Shown here piece by piece: positions 39,130 through 47,412 of a stretch of 64,000 nt of DNA. Location of the stretch: assembly GCA_964471115.1 (NCBI GenBank), contig CAYYFE010000016.1, forward strand, positions 1-64,000, read 5' to 3'. This stretch comes from SYFT01 sp964471115. Its GTDB lineage: Bacteria > Acidobacteriota > Vicinamibacteria > Vicinamibacterales > SCN-69-37. The notes beneath the pieces were generated by a model that worked only from the letters and a program-made list of their open reading frames with translations, ran no database searches and was not told the DNA's origin. Both the position numbers and the translations under genes were made by a program. Positions within the stretch are counted from its first letter, which is position 1. Each line of letters opens with the position of its first letter.

Positions 39130-40347
39130 TTACTCGAAGCGCAGCGCTTCGATGGGGTCCAGCCCGGCGGCCTTGCGCGCCGGGTAGAACCCGAAAAACA
39201 CGCCGACGAATCCGGCGAACCCGAAGGCCACCAGGATCGAATCCATCGGGACGACGGCCGGCCAGTTGTTGGCCCACTTGGCCAGTTCCGCCAGGCCAAA
39301 GCCCAGGGCGATGCCCAGGCCGCCTCCCACCAGCGAAATGACGATGGCTTCGACGAGGAACTGCATGAGCACGTCGCGGCCGCGCGCGCCAATCGCCATG
39401 CGCAGGCCGATCTCACGGGTGCGCTCGGTGACCGACACCAGCATGATGTTCATGATGCCGATGCCGCCGACCATCAACGAAACGGCGGCGATGCCGGCCA
39501 GCAGGGAGGTCATCGTGCTGGTGGTCTGCGTGCGGAAGGCCACCATGTCTTCGAGCGTCTGGACGCGGAAGGTGTCTTCCTCCCCCTGCGCGAGGCCCTG
39601 CGTGATGCGGAGCGAGCCCTTGACCGCCTCCGCCGTGGTGGCGATGCCGTCGGCCGAGAAGGCCGACAACGTGATGTTGTTGAGGTGCTGGATGCCCTGC
39701 AGTTTCTTCTGCACCGTCGTGAACGGCACGAAGACCTGGTCGTCCTGGTTCTGGCCGCCCGACGAGGCGCCCTTCGACGTGAAGACGCCAATCACCTTGA
39801 ACACGTGGTTGCGCACGCGCAGGTTCTGTCCGGTGGGATCGACGCCCTCGCCGTAGAGCAGATCGGAGACGTTTTTGCCGAGGACCACCACCTTGGCGGC
39901 CGCCTGGACGTCCTGCTCGGTGAAGAACTGGCCGTAGAGCAGCGGCCACGCCTTGATGAGCGGCCAGTCGACGTTGGTGCCCTGCACCTGGGTGTTCCAG
40001 TTCTGGTTGCCCGCGATGAGCTGCTGGCGCGTGCTGACGCCTTCGGCCACCCACTGCACCTGCGGCAGCTGCCGCAGCGCGTTGGCGTCGGCGGCCATGA
40101 GCCGGCTCGAGTTGCCTTCACCCATGCGGGCCCCGCCCTGCGTGAAGTTGCCCGACATGACCGTGATCATGTTGGTGCCGGTCGCCTTGACCTGCTCTTC
40201 GATCATGACCTGCGCGCCGGTGCCGAGCGCGACCATGGTGATGACCGCGCCGACCCCGATGATCATGCCGAGCATCGTGAGCGCGGTCCGCAGCTTGTTG
40301 CGCCCGAGCGCCTTGAGCGCGATTCGAAAGACCATGAACACTGACAT
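39130..40347 (-). CDS. MacB-like ABC permease (FtsX family)
   Basis: 405 residues with the MacB core topology: N-terminal helix (KLRTALTMLGMIIGVGAVIT), a periplasmic MacB_PCD domain, and three C-terminal helices with the FtsX motif (AAVSLMVGGIGIMNIMLVSV, TERTREIGLRMAIGARG, FAGFVGVFFGFYPARKAAGL). It lacks its own ATPase domain, which the preceding gene supplies. With the adaptor encoded upstream it should form a MacAB-TolC-type complex for outward transport of toxins or envelope molecules. The spacing of 32 bp to the ATPase gene supports one transcript. Confidence 0.92.
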   Translation of the reverse strand: MSVFMVFRIALKALGRNKLRTALTMLGMIIGVGAVITMVALGTGAQVMIEEQVKATGTNMITVMSGNFTQGGARMGEGNSSRLMAADANALRQLPQVQWVAEGVSTRQQLIAGNQNWNTQVQGTNVDWPLIKAWPLLYGQFFTEQDVQAAAKVVVLGKNVSDLLYGEGVDPTGQNLRVRNHVFKVIGVFTSKGASSGGQNQDDQVFVPFTTVQKKLQGIQHLNNITLSAFSADGIATTAEAVKGSLRITQGLAQGEEDTFRVQTLEDMVAFRTQTTSTMTSLLAGIAAVSLMVGGIGIMNIMLVSVTERTREIGLRMAIGARGRDVLMQFLVEAIVISLVGGGLGIALGFGLAELAKWANNWPAVVPMDSILVAFGFAGFVGVFFGFYPARKAAGLDPIEALRFE

Positions 40348-40379
40348 TGTGTGACCTCGTTCGTCGTTCCGGGAATGGC

Positions 40380-41162
40380 CTAGTGCGCGTCCGCTGACTC
40401 CGGGTGCGGAATCTGATCCGGTTCGGGCGGCGGCAGCGCCGCCAGCGCCTCTTCGGCGTTGCGCCGGTGCGCAATTTTCTGGTCGGCCACCACGCGTCCG
40501 TCACGGAAGCGGATGAGCCGCGTGCCGTATTCGGCGATGTCCATTTCGTGCGTGATCAGCATCACGGTGATGCCGCGTTCGACGTTGAGCCGCTGGAAGA
40601 TGCCCATGACCTCGATGCTCGTGCGGGTATCGAGGTTGCCCGTCGGTTCGTCGGCCAGGATGATGGACGGTTCGTTGATGAGCGCGCGGGCGATGGCCAC
40701 CCGCTGCTGCTGGCCGCCCGACAACTGGTTGGGCATGTGGTGGAACCGCTGGCCGAGGCCGACGATTTCCAGCGCGGCCATGGCGCGTTTGTGCCGCTCG
40801 GCGGCCTTCATCTTCTGCACGCCGTTGTAGAGCAGCGGCAACTCGACGTTGTCGAGCGCCGTGGTGCGCGTCAGCAGGTTGAAGCCCTGAAACACGAAGC
40901 CGATCTTCGTGTTGCGGACGCCCGCCAGTTCGTCCTTCGACAGCTTCGACACGTCCTTGCCGTCGAGGATGTACTGGCCGCTCGAGGGTTTGTCGAGGCA
41001 GCCGATGATGTGCATGAACGTCGACTTGCCCGAGCCGGAGGGGCCCGTCACACAGACGAACTCCCCGGGCTCGACGTCGAGCGACACGCCCCGCAGCGCG
41101 CGCACCTCATGGTCGCCCATGTGGTAGACCCGCATCAGATCGCGAACAGAAATCACCGGCAC
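40380..41162 (-). CDS. MacB/LolD-type ABC transporter ATPase
   Basis: 260 residues from GTG 41162, with GAGGAG at good spacing upstream. Complete ABC motifs: GPSGSGKST, FVFQGFNLL (Q-loop), LSGGQQQRVAIARAL, IILADEPTGNLD and LITHEMD. A non-conserved tail (NAEEALAALPPPEPDQ) follows. It should power the adjacent permease. A family D array occupies most of the spacer to the upstream adaptor gene. Confidence 0.93.
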   Translation of the reverse strand: MPVISVRDLMRVYHMGDHEVRALRGVSLDVEPGEFVCVTGPSGSGKSTFMHIIGCLDKPSSGQYILDGKDVSKLSKDELAGVRNTKIGFVFQGFNLLTRTTALDNVELPLLYNGVQKMKAAERHKRAMAALEIVGLGQRFHHMPNQLSGGQQQRVAIARALINEPSIILADEPTGNLDTRTSIEVMGIFQRLNVERGITVMLITHEMDIAEYGTRLIRFRDGRVVADQKIAHRRNAEEALAALPPPEPDQIPHPESADAH

Positions 41163-41180
41163 GAATTCAACTCCTCAACT

Positions 41181-41240
41181 CGCCGCTACTGGCCGACACT
41201 CGCCGCCACTTGCCGCCACTTGCCGCCACTCGCCGCTACT
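41181..41240 (-). repeat. Family D 10-bp repeats between adaptor and ATPase genes
   Basis: Six 10-bp units, read on the sense (minus) strand as GAGTGGCGGC variants, fill most of the 80-bp spacer between the adaptor stop codon (41245-41243) and the ATPase start. This is the same unit and sense orientation as in the YbbA/YbbP operon and in gamma-glutamyltransferase. Confidence 0.9.
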
Positions 41241-41242
41241 CG

Positions 41243-42994
41243 CTACCGCCCGCCGCCGCGGCCACCGCCGCCGGTGGGGCCGCCCATGCCGCCCATGCCG
41301 GGCATGCCGCCGCGGCCCTGCTGGCCCGAGAACGGGTTGCCCTGCGTCGAGCCGGTGGTGGCCGTGGCCTGCAGCCACGGCATCAGGATGTTGGTGATGA
41401 GCTCGGTGCCCACCGCCAGCTCGGGCGGGCCCGAGACCAGTTCGGTGAACGTGCCGTCGGTGATGCCCTGCATCACGTCCAGGCGCTCGAGCGTGCCGAA
41501 CGGATGGGTGGCATCGGCCGGACGCAACACGTACACCTGGCCGCGCGTGGGATTGCGCACGAGCGGCGGGAACAACTCATCGATGTTCTGCACGCCGCGC
41601 TGGGTGAGCGGCGCGACCGGGCCGGTCTGGCCGTTGTTGCCGGCGCGTCCGCCTCGTCCGGCCCCGCCGCCGCGGCCGCCTTCACGACCGCCGAACGTGA
41701 TGCCCGCGCGGCGCATCGCTTCCGCGCGCTGTTCCTGCGGCAGCTGACGGATGGCCTCCATCGCCTTCTGCTGTTCGGGCGTGAGGTTCATCCCCATGCC
41801 GCCCCCCTGGCGTCCACCGTCGCGGCCACCACGGGCGAAGGGGTTGTCACCCGAGGCCTGGCCGCCCTGGCGTCCCGGCGTCGCGGCCGCCGGCTGGGGC
41901 GCGCCGCTCTGCGGCTGGCCCGACCCGGAGCCGGCCTGCGGCGCCGCGGATCCCTGACCCGAGGGCGCGCCGCCGTTGCGGCCCGGACCCGCGCCGCGGC
42001 CGGGCGGCGTCGGCGGCTCCTGCTTGAGCGTCGTCCACATGTCGTTGTTGGGACGGAAGCGGAGGGCCGCGTTCGGAATGCGCAGCACGTTGTCGCGCCG
42101 CGCCACTTCGATGCGCATCTGCGCGGTCTGGCCGGGCTTGAGCCGCAGGTCGTTGTTCTGCACCTCGACCACCGTCGTGTACGTCACGACGTTGGACTGG
42201 ACCGTCGGATTGAGGCGCACCCGCGTCACCGTCCCGAAGAAGTCCTGGTTCGGATACGCGTCCACGTTGAAGCGCACGGTCATGCCCGTGCGCACCTTCC
42301 CGATTTCGGATTCGTCCACGCCGCCTTCCAGGCGCAGCTTCGTCAGGTCCGTCGCCACGTCGAAAAACGGCGTGGCCGTCTGCGAGCCGACGATCGTCTG
42401 GCCGCGGTCCACGCGCCGGTTGATGATGACGCCGTCGATGGGGGAGACGATGGTCGCTTCCTTGACGTTGAGTTCCGCCTGGGCGAGGTTGGCCTCCGAC
42501 TGCACCTTCGACTTCTCGGCCGAGGCAATCTGGGCTTCGCGGCTGCTCACCTGCAGCTTCGCGGCCTCGAGCTGCTGTTCGGTCACCAGCTTGGCGGCAT
42601 ACAGCTTCTCGGTGCGGGCCAGGTTGGCCTTCGAGTCGGCCAGCTGCACGCGCTGGTTCTCGAGGTCGACCTCCTGCCGGGCGATGTTCGCCTTCTGGAT
42701 TTCCACCTGCGTCTGCAGCTGGTCGGTGTTGATCTGCGCCAGCACCTGGCCGGCGCGCACCACCTGGTTGAAGTCGGCGTTGAGCTGTTCGATGACGCCC
42801 GACACCTTCGAGCCGACCACCACCATGCGGTCGGGCTGCAGCGTGCCCGTGGCGCTCACGATTTCGACCACATCCCCCTGCGAGATGGTGGCCTTCATGA
42901 ACTCCGGCACCTGCGGCGCCTGCTGGCTCTGGTAGTAGTAATACCCGCCGCCCGCGGCGGCAAGGACAACGACGAGGTAAATCAGCTTTTTCAT
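41243..42994 (-). CDS. MacA-like periplasmic adaptor with long Gly/Arg-rich C-terminal extension
   Basis: 583 residues from ATG 42994; one N-terminal membrane anchor (LIYLVVVLAAAGGGYYYYQ). Canonical adaptor parts: lipoyl half-motifs (VSATGTLQPDRMVVVGSKVSG; EATIVSPIDGVIINRRVDRG), an alpha-hairpin coiled coil (residues about 85-160) and beta-barrel (VDAYPNQDFFGTVTRVR). Typical MacA proteins have about 370 residues; here roughly 200 more form Gly/Arg/Pro/Gln-rich sequence containing LTPEQQKAMEAIRQLPQEQR, which resembles the LTxxQ motif of Spy/CpxP proteins. It ends with GGPTGGGGRGGGR. It should bridge the inner-membrane transporter and TolC. It is 5 bp from the RND pump gene. Confidence 0.9.
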   Translation of the reverse strand: MKKLIYLVVVLAAAGGGYYYYQSQQAPQVPEFMKATISQGDVVEIVSATGTLQPDRMVVVGSKVSGVIEQLNADFNQVVRAGQVLAQINTDQLQTQVEIQKANIARQEVDLENQRVQLADSKANLARTEKLYAAKLVTEQQLEAAKLQVSSREAQIASAEKSKVQSEANLAQAELNVKEATIVSPIDGVIINRRVDRGQTIVGSQTATPFFDVATDLTKLRLEGGVDESEIGKVRTGMTVRFNVDAYPNQDFFGTVTRVRLNPTVQSNVVTYTTVVEVQNNDLRLKPGQTAQMRIEVARRDNVLRIPNAALRFRPNNDMWTTLKQEPPTPPGRGAGPGRNGGAPSGQGSAAPQAGSGSGQPQSGAPQPAAATPGRQGGQASGDNPFARGGRDGGRQGGGMGMNLTPEQQKAMEAIRQLPQEQRAEAMRRAGITFGGREGGRGGGAGRGGRAGNNGQTGPVAPLTQRGVQNIDELFPPLVRNPTRGQVYVLRPADATHPFGTLERLDVMQGITDGTFTELVSGPPELAVGTELITNILMPWLQATATTGSTQGNPFSGQQGRGGMPGMGGMGGPTGGGGRGGGR

Positions 42995-42999
42995 CTCAG

Positions 43000-45900
43000 C
43001 TATGCCTGTTCCGGAGTTGACCGCGCCGCTCCGCGCCGCAGTCCAGCCCAACCCTCTTCAAACAACGTGTAGACCGTCGGCACCAGCACCAGCGTGACCA
43101 GTGTCGAGGCCGTCAAACCGCCGATGACCACCCGCGCCAGCGGCGCCTGCAGTTCCGCGCCTTCGCCGATGCCCAGCGCCATGGGCATCAGGCCCAGGAT
43201 GGTCGTGAGCGTCGTCATCAGGATCGGCCGCAGCCGGGTCCGTCCCGCCTCTTCGACCGCCTCCCGCAGCGCCTTGCCGTCGCGCCGCCGCAGGATGTTC
43301 GTGTAATCCACCAGCAGAATCGCGTTACTGACCACGATGCCCGCCAGCATGATTACCCCGATATACGCCTGAAGACTGAAAGACGTTGACGTCAGCTTGA
43401 GCGCCGCGACCACGCCGATGATGGCGACCGGCACGGCGAACATGACGATGAACGGGTCCCGCAGGGATTCGTACTGCGACGCCATCACGGCGTAGACCAG
43501 CAACACGGCCAGCAGCAGCAGGATCTGGAGCTGGCCGAAGGCCTGGGCCTGCGCTTCGACCTCGGCGCCGAAGCCGACGGTGAAGTCGCGCGGCACGTCC
43601 AGTTCGCCCAGCCGGGCCTGCACCCGCCGGACGGCGTCGCCGAGGGGCACGCCCGCCTCCAGTTCGGCATTCACGCGCGCGATCCGCTCCTGGTTCTTGC
43701 GTTCAATCTGCGTCGGGCCCCGCTGCGTGTCCACGGTCAGCAGGTTCTTGGCCGGCAGCACCAGGCCCGACGGGGTGCTGATGAGGACGTCGCTCACCGA
43801 CTCGGTCTGGGCGCGGTCTTCTTCGCGCAGTCGCACGATGATGGGGAACTCCTTGCCGCGCTCGCGGAAGACCGCGGCCTGGGTGCCGGCCATGTTGGTG
43901 CGGATGGCGTTGGCGACGTTGCTCACCGACAGGCCCAGCAGGGCCGCCTTGGGCCGGTCGACGCGAATGGCCAGTTCCGGACGGCCCTCCTGACGGCCAA
44001 TCTGCGGATTGGCCACGCCCGGCGTCGTCTGCAACAGGGCGAGGACGTCGCGCTGCAGCCGGTCGGAGTCCTCCAGCGAGAACCCGCGCACTTCCACGGC
44101 CAGGCGGCTGTCCGAGTTGAGGTTGCCCAGCACGCGGTTGAGCGACTGGTTGCCGCCCGAGGCGCGCGTGGTGATGCTGACGCCGGGAATGCCGACCAGC
44201 ACACGGCGCAGGTCCGTCGCGATCTGGTCGCTGCTGCGCGTGCGCTGATCCTTGGCCGTCAGCTTGACGGTGACCGAGACGTTGCCGCCGCCGCCCCCCA
44301 TGAACCCGCCGCCGCCGGCCGACGTGATGACGTCGACCGCCTCGGGCACGTGCTCGGCGATCATCGTCTCCAGCTGCAGCGCGATCGACTCGCTGCGTTC
44401 GATGCGGCTGCCCACGGCCATGCGCGCGTTGACCGAGACTTCGCCTTCGTCGGTGGTCGGCATCAGCTCGGCGGGAATGGTGGGCAGGATCAGGATGGCG
44501 GCCGCCGTCAGCCCCGTGGCCGTCATGAGGATCGTCGGCCGATGCTGCAGCGCCGTGTGCAACACGCGGCGGTAACCGTTGTCCAGGCCGTTCAGCGCCC
44601 GTTCACTCCAGGTGAACAACGTGCCGGACACCCCGGACCGCTCGCTCTCGGGCTTGGGCAGCACAAGCAGCCGCGAGCAGAGCACCGGCACGATGGTGAC
44701 CGCCACGAACAGCGACATCGACAGCGAGAAGATGACGACGATGGCCAGCTGCGTGAAGATGATGCTGGAGACGCCCGACAGGAAGAGCAGCGGCACGAAC
44801 ACGGCCACGTGGGTCAGCGTCGACGCCAGGATCGCCGACCACACCTCCTCGGCGCCTTCGATGGCGGCCTGCATGCGCGGTTTGCCCATCTCCATGTGCC
44901 GGAAGGTGTTCTCCAGCACGACGATGGACGCGTCGACGATCATGCCGACGCCCAGCGCCAGGCCGCCGAAGGTCATCGTGTTGAGCGTGAACCCGGCGAA
45001 GTAGAGCAGTGCGAACGTGCCGATGATCGAGATGGGAATCGACGTGCAGATGATGAACGTCGACCGCAGGTTCCGCAGGAAGCTGAAGATGACGATGATG
45101 ACGAGGATGGCGCCGAGGATGGCCGCTTCGCGCACCGACGCGATGGACTGCTCGATGAAGCGGGACTGATCCTCGAGGACCGTCAGCCGGACACCCTGGA
45201 CCTCGCGGTTGATCCGCTCGATTTCCGCCTTCACGTCCTCGGCGATGGCCACCGTGTTCTTGCCGGACTGCTTCGTGACGCGCATGCGCACGCCGGGTTT
45301 GCCGTTGATGCGGGTGAACGACCGGAAGTCCTCGGTGGTGTCGCGCACCTCGGCGACGTCGCGCAGGTAGATGGGCACGCCGCCGCGCGTGAAGACGATC
45401 AGGTTGCGCAGCGCGTCGAGCGAATCGAACTGGCTCGATGACCGCAGCAGGAAGGTGGTGTCACCCTCGTTGACCTCCCCCAGCGGGACGTTCTGGTTCT
45501 CCGTCCGGATCGTCTGGATGATGCGATCGACCGGCAGGTCGAGCGCCGTGATCTTCTCACGCGACAGTTCCACGCGAATCTGCCGGCGCAGGCCGCCGTC
45601 GACGGTCACGGCGGCGACGCCTTCGACACGTTCGAGGCGTGGCACCAGGTCGACCTCGGCCAGTTCACGCAGCGTCACGCGGTCGAAGTCGCCTTCGACG
45701 CCGATGCCGACGATGGGCTGCGAGTTGGAGTCGAACTTGAAGATGGTCGGCGAGTCGGCGTCTTCGGGCAGCCGCCCGCGCACGCGATCGACGCGGGTGC
45801 GGACTTCATCGGCCGCTTCGTTGAGGTCGGTGCCCCACACGAAGTTGAGCCGCACCATGCCCGAGCCTTCCGAGGCCGTCGAGTTGACCTGTTCGAGCCC

Positions 45901-46125
45901 CGGCACCGCGGCCAGCGACTGCTCCAGCGGGCGGACGACGAGTTCCTCGATTTCCACCGGGCCGACGCCGCCGTAACCCACGCGCACCGTGATGCTCGGG
46001 TAGGTCACGTCGGGCATCAGGTCGACCGGCAGCCGCGTGAGCGAGAGGGCGCCCAGCAGGATCACGATCGACGAGATCATGAACATGGTGATGGGCCGGT
46101 GAATCGCGATTCGGGGAATGCTCAT
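43000..46125 (-). CDS. RND efflux pump, HAE1/AcrB-like inner-membrane subunit
   Basis: 1041 residues, full length for the family. TM1 lies at the N terminus (MFMISSIVILLGALSLTRLP); VDLMPDVTYPSITVRVGY is the typical first periplasmic block. Helix clusters occur near residues 335-480 and 850-1020. TM4 GLALGVGMIVDASIVVLEN carries the proton-relay Asp expected in proton-driven pumps. A Gly-rich periplasmic loop (SAGGGGFMGGGGGN) is unusual. The pump exports hydrophobic or amphiphilic compounds with the adaptor and TolC encoded upstream. Specificity cannot be predicted. Closely spaced genes on both sides support an operon. Confidence 0.95.
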   Translation of the reverse strand: MSIPRIAIHRPITMFMISSIVILLGALSLTRLPVDLMPDVTYPSITVRVGYGGVGPVEIEELVVRPLEQSLAAVPGLEQVNSTASEGSGMVRLNFVWGTDLNEAADEVRTRVDRVRGRLPEDADSPTIFKFDSNSQPIVGIGVEGDFDRVTLRELAEVDLVPRLERVEGVAAVTVDGGLRRQIRVELSREKITALDLPVDRIIQTIRTENQNVPLGEVNEGDTTFLLRSSSQFDSLDALRNLIVFTRGGVPIYLRDVAEVRDTTEDFRSFTRINGKPGVRMRVTKQSGKNTVAIAEDVKAEIERINREVQGVRLTVLEDQSRFIEQSIASVREAAILGAILVIIVIFSFLRNLRSTFIICTSIPISIIGTFALLYFAGFTLNTMTFGGLALGVGMIVDASIVVLENTFRHMEMGKPRMQAAIEGAEEVWSAILASTLTHVAVFVPLLFLSGVSSIIFTQLAIVVIFSLSMSLFVAVTIVPVLCSRLLVLPKPESERSGVSGTLFTWSERALNGLDNGYRRVLHTALQHRPTILMTATGLTAAAILILPTIPAELMPTTDEGEVSVNARMAVGSRIERSESIALQLETMIAEHVPEAVDVITSAGGGGFMGGGGGNVSVTVKLTAKDQRTRSSDQIATDLRRVLVGIPGVSITTRASGGNQSLNRVLGNLNSDSRLAVEVRGFSLEDSDRLQRDVLALLQTTPGVANPQIGRQEGRPELAIRVDRPKAALLGLSVSNVANAIRTNMAGTQAAVFRERGKEFPIIVRLREEDRAQTESVSDVLISTPSGLVLPAKNLLTVDTQRGPTQIERKNQERIARVNAELEAGVPLGDAVRRVQARLGELDVPRDFTVGFGAEVEAQAQAFGQLQILLLLAVLLVYAVMASQYESLRDPFIVMFAVPVAIIGVVAALKLTSTSFSLQAYIGVIMLAGIVVSNAILLVDYTNILRRRDGKALREAVEEAGRTRLRPILMTTLTTILGLMPMALGIGEGAELQAPLARVVIGGLTASTLVTLVLVPTVYTLFEEGWAGLRRGAARSTPEQA

Positions 46126-46155
46126 CGTCGTGTGCTCCGCGGGAAGTGCGCGTCG

Positions 46156-47412
46156 TTATTGGCCGCCGCGGCCGCCCCGCGCGGGTCCCTGCGCGGGGGC
46201 CTGGCCCTCGCGTCCGCCGCCGGGCATGTTCATCGGCGTGATGCGGTCGCCATCACGCAGCGCCAGGACGCCGGTGGTGATGACCCGCTGGCCTTCGGTC
46301 AGGCCCTCGAGAATCTCGATGCGCTCGGCATCCTGAATGCCGGTGACGACCGGCTGGAACTTCGCCGTCTGGCCGTCGGGCAGGAACACGCCGCGCCGGC
46401 CGTCGCTGTCGACCACCGAGCCGCGCGGCACGGTGAGCACCCCGGTCTTGCGTTCCGCGGTGAGCCGCACGCGCGCGTACATGCCCGGCTTGAGGCGGAA
46501 GCCCGGGTTGGGCACTTCGATTTCCATCGACGCCGTGCGCGTGGCCGCGTCAAACACCGGCGCCACGCGGCTGACCGTGCCCGAGAATTTTTCGCCGGGG
46601 AAGGCGTCCACTTCGACTTCCGCCTCCACGCCCTGCGTGATGCGCTTGAAGTCCTTCTCGACGAGGTTGGCCACCATGCGCACGGTGGAGATGTCGACCA
46701 CCTGCAGGATGACGGTGTTGGCGCCGGCGAAGGCGCCGGGGTCGAGGTTGCGGCGGCCGACGAAGCCGTCGACCGGCGACAGGATGTTGGTGTTGCCCAG
46801 GGTGATGCGCAGTTCCTCGATGCGCGCCTGGGTCTGCGTCAGCTGCGCCTGGGCCAGGTCGACCGCCGCGAGCGCCGAGTTGTAGGCGGCTTCGGCGTCT
46901 TCCACGGTCTGGCGCGTCGACAGCTTGGCCTCGAACAGCGCCTGCTGCCGGCCCAGCGTCGTCTTGCGCAGCTGCAGGTCGCTTTCGCGCTGCTTGAGCG
47001 TGGCGCGGTTGACCTCGAGACTCTGTTCGGCCTGCTTGACCTGCTGCTGCAGCTCGCGGTCCTCGACCTTGGCGATCTGCTGGCCGCGGGTGACGCGGTC
47101 GCCCAGCTTCGCGGTGATGGTCTCGATGCGGCCGGCCACACGCGGGACGACATCGACCGTGGCCTGTCCGATGAGGTTGCCGACGACGGTGATGTACTCG
47201 ACGACTTCCGCGCGCGCCACCGGGGCGGTGTCGACCGTGAGCGCCGGCCGGCCGGTGCCGCCCCGGCCGCCCATCGCGCCGCCGCGTCCGCCCGGCGCTG
47301 CCGTACCCGCCGCGGGGGCCGAGGTGGTCGCCTCGGCCCCCGAACGGGTCATGTACCAATAACCGCCGCCGGCACCGGCCAGCAGGACGACGGCGATGAG
47401 GAGCTTCTTCAT
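46156..47412 (-). CDS. RND periplasmic adaptor (AcrA/HlyD-like)
   Basis: 418 residues with an N-terminal anchor (KKLLIAVVLLAGAGGGYWYM). Adaptor blocks: VVEYITVVGNLIGQATVDV, IETITAKLGDRVTRGQQIAKVEDRE (lipoyl), a hairpin coiled coil with QQQVKQAEQSLEVNRATLKQ, GNTNILSPVDGFVGRRNLDPG, the barrel VEVDAFPGEKFSGTVSRVA, and the membrane-proximal GLTEGQRVITTGVLALRDGD. Gly/Arg-rich segments lie after the anchor (PGGRGGAMGGRGG) and at the C terminus (GPARGGRGGQ). It starts within the stop codon of the TolC gene (TAATG). Confidence 0.93.
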   Translation of the reverse strand: MKKLLIAVVLLAGAGGGYWYMTRSGAEATTSAPAAGTAAPGGRGGAMGGRGGTGRPALTVDTAPVARAEVVEYITVVGNLIGQATVDVVPRVAGRIETITAKLGDRVTRGQQIAKVEDRELQQQVKQAEQSLEVNRATLKQRESDLQLRKTTLGRQQALFEAKLSTRQTVEDAEAAYNSALAAVDLAQAQLTQTQARIEELRITLGNTNILSPVDGFVGRRNLDPGAFAGANTVILQVVDISTVRMVANLVEKDFKRITQGVEAEVEVDAFPGEKFSGTVSRVAPVFDAATRTASMEIEVPNPGFRLKPGMYARVRLTAERKTGVLTVPRGSVVDSDGRRGVFLPDGQTAKFQPVVTGIQDAERIEILEGLTEGQRVITTGVLALRDGDRITPMNMPGGGREGQAPAQGPARGGRGGQ

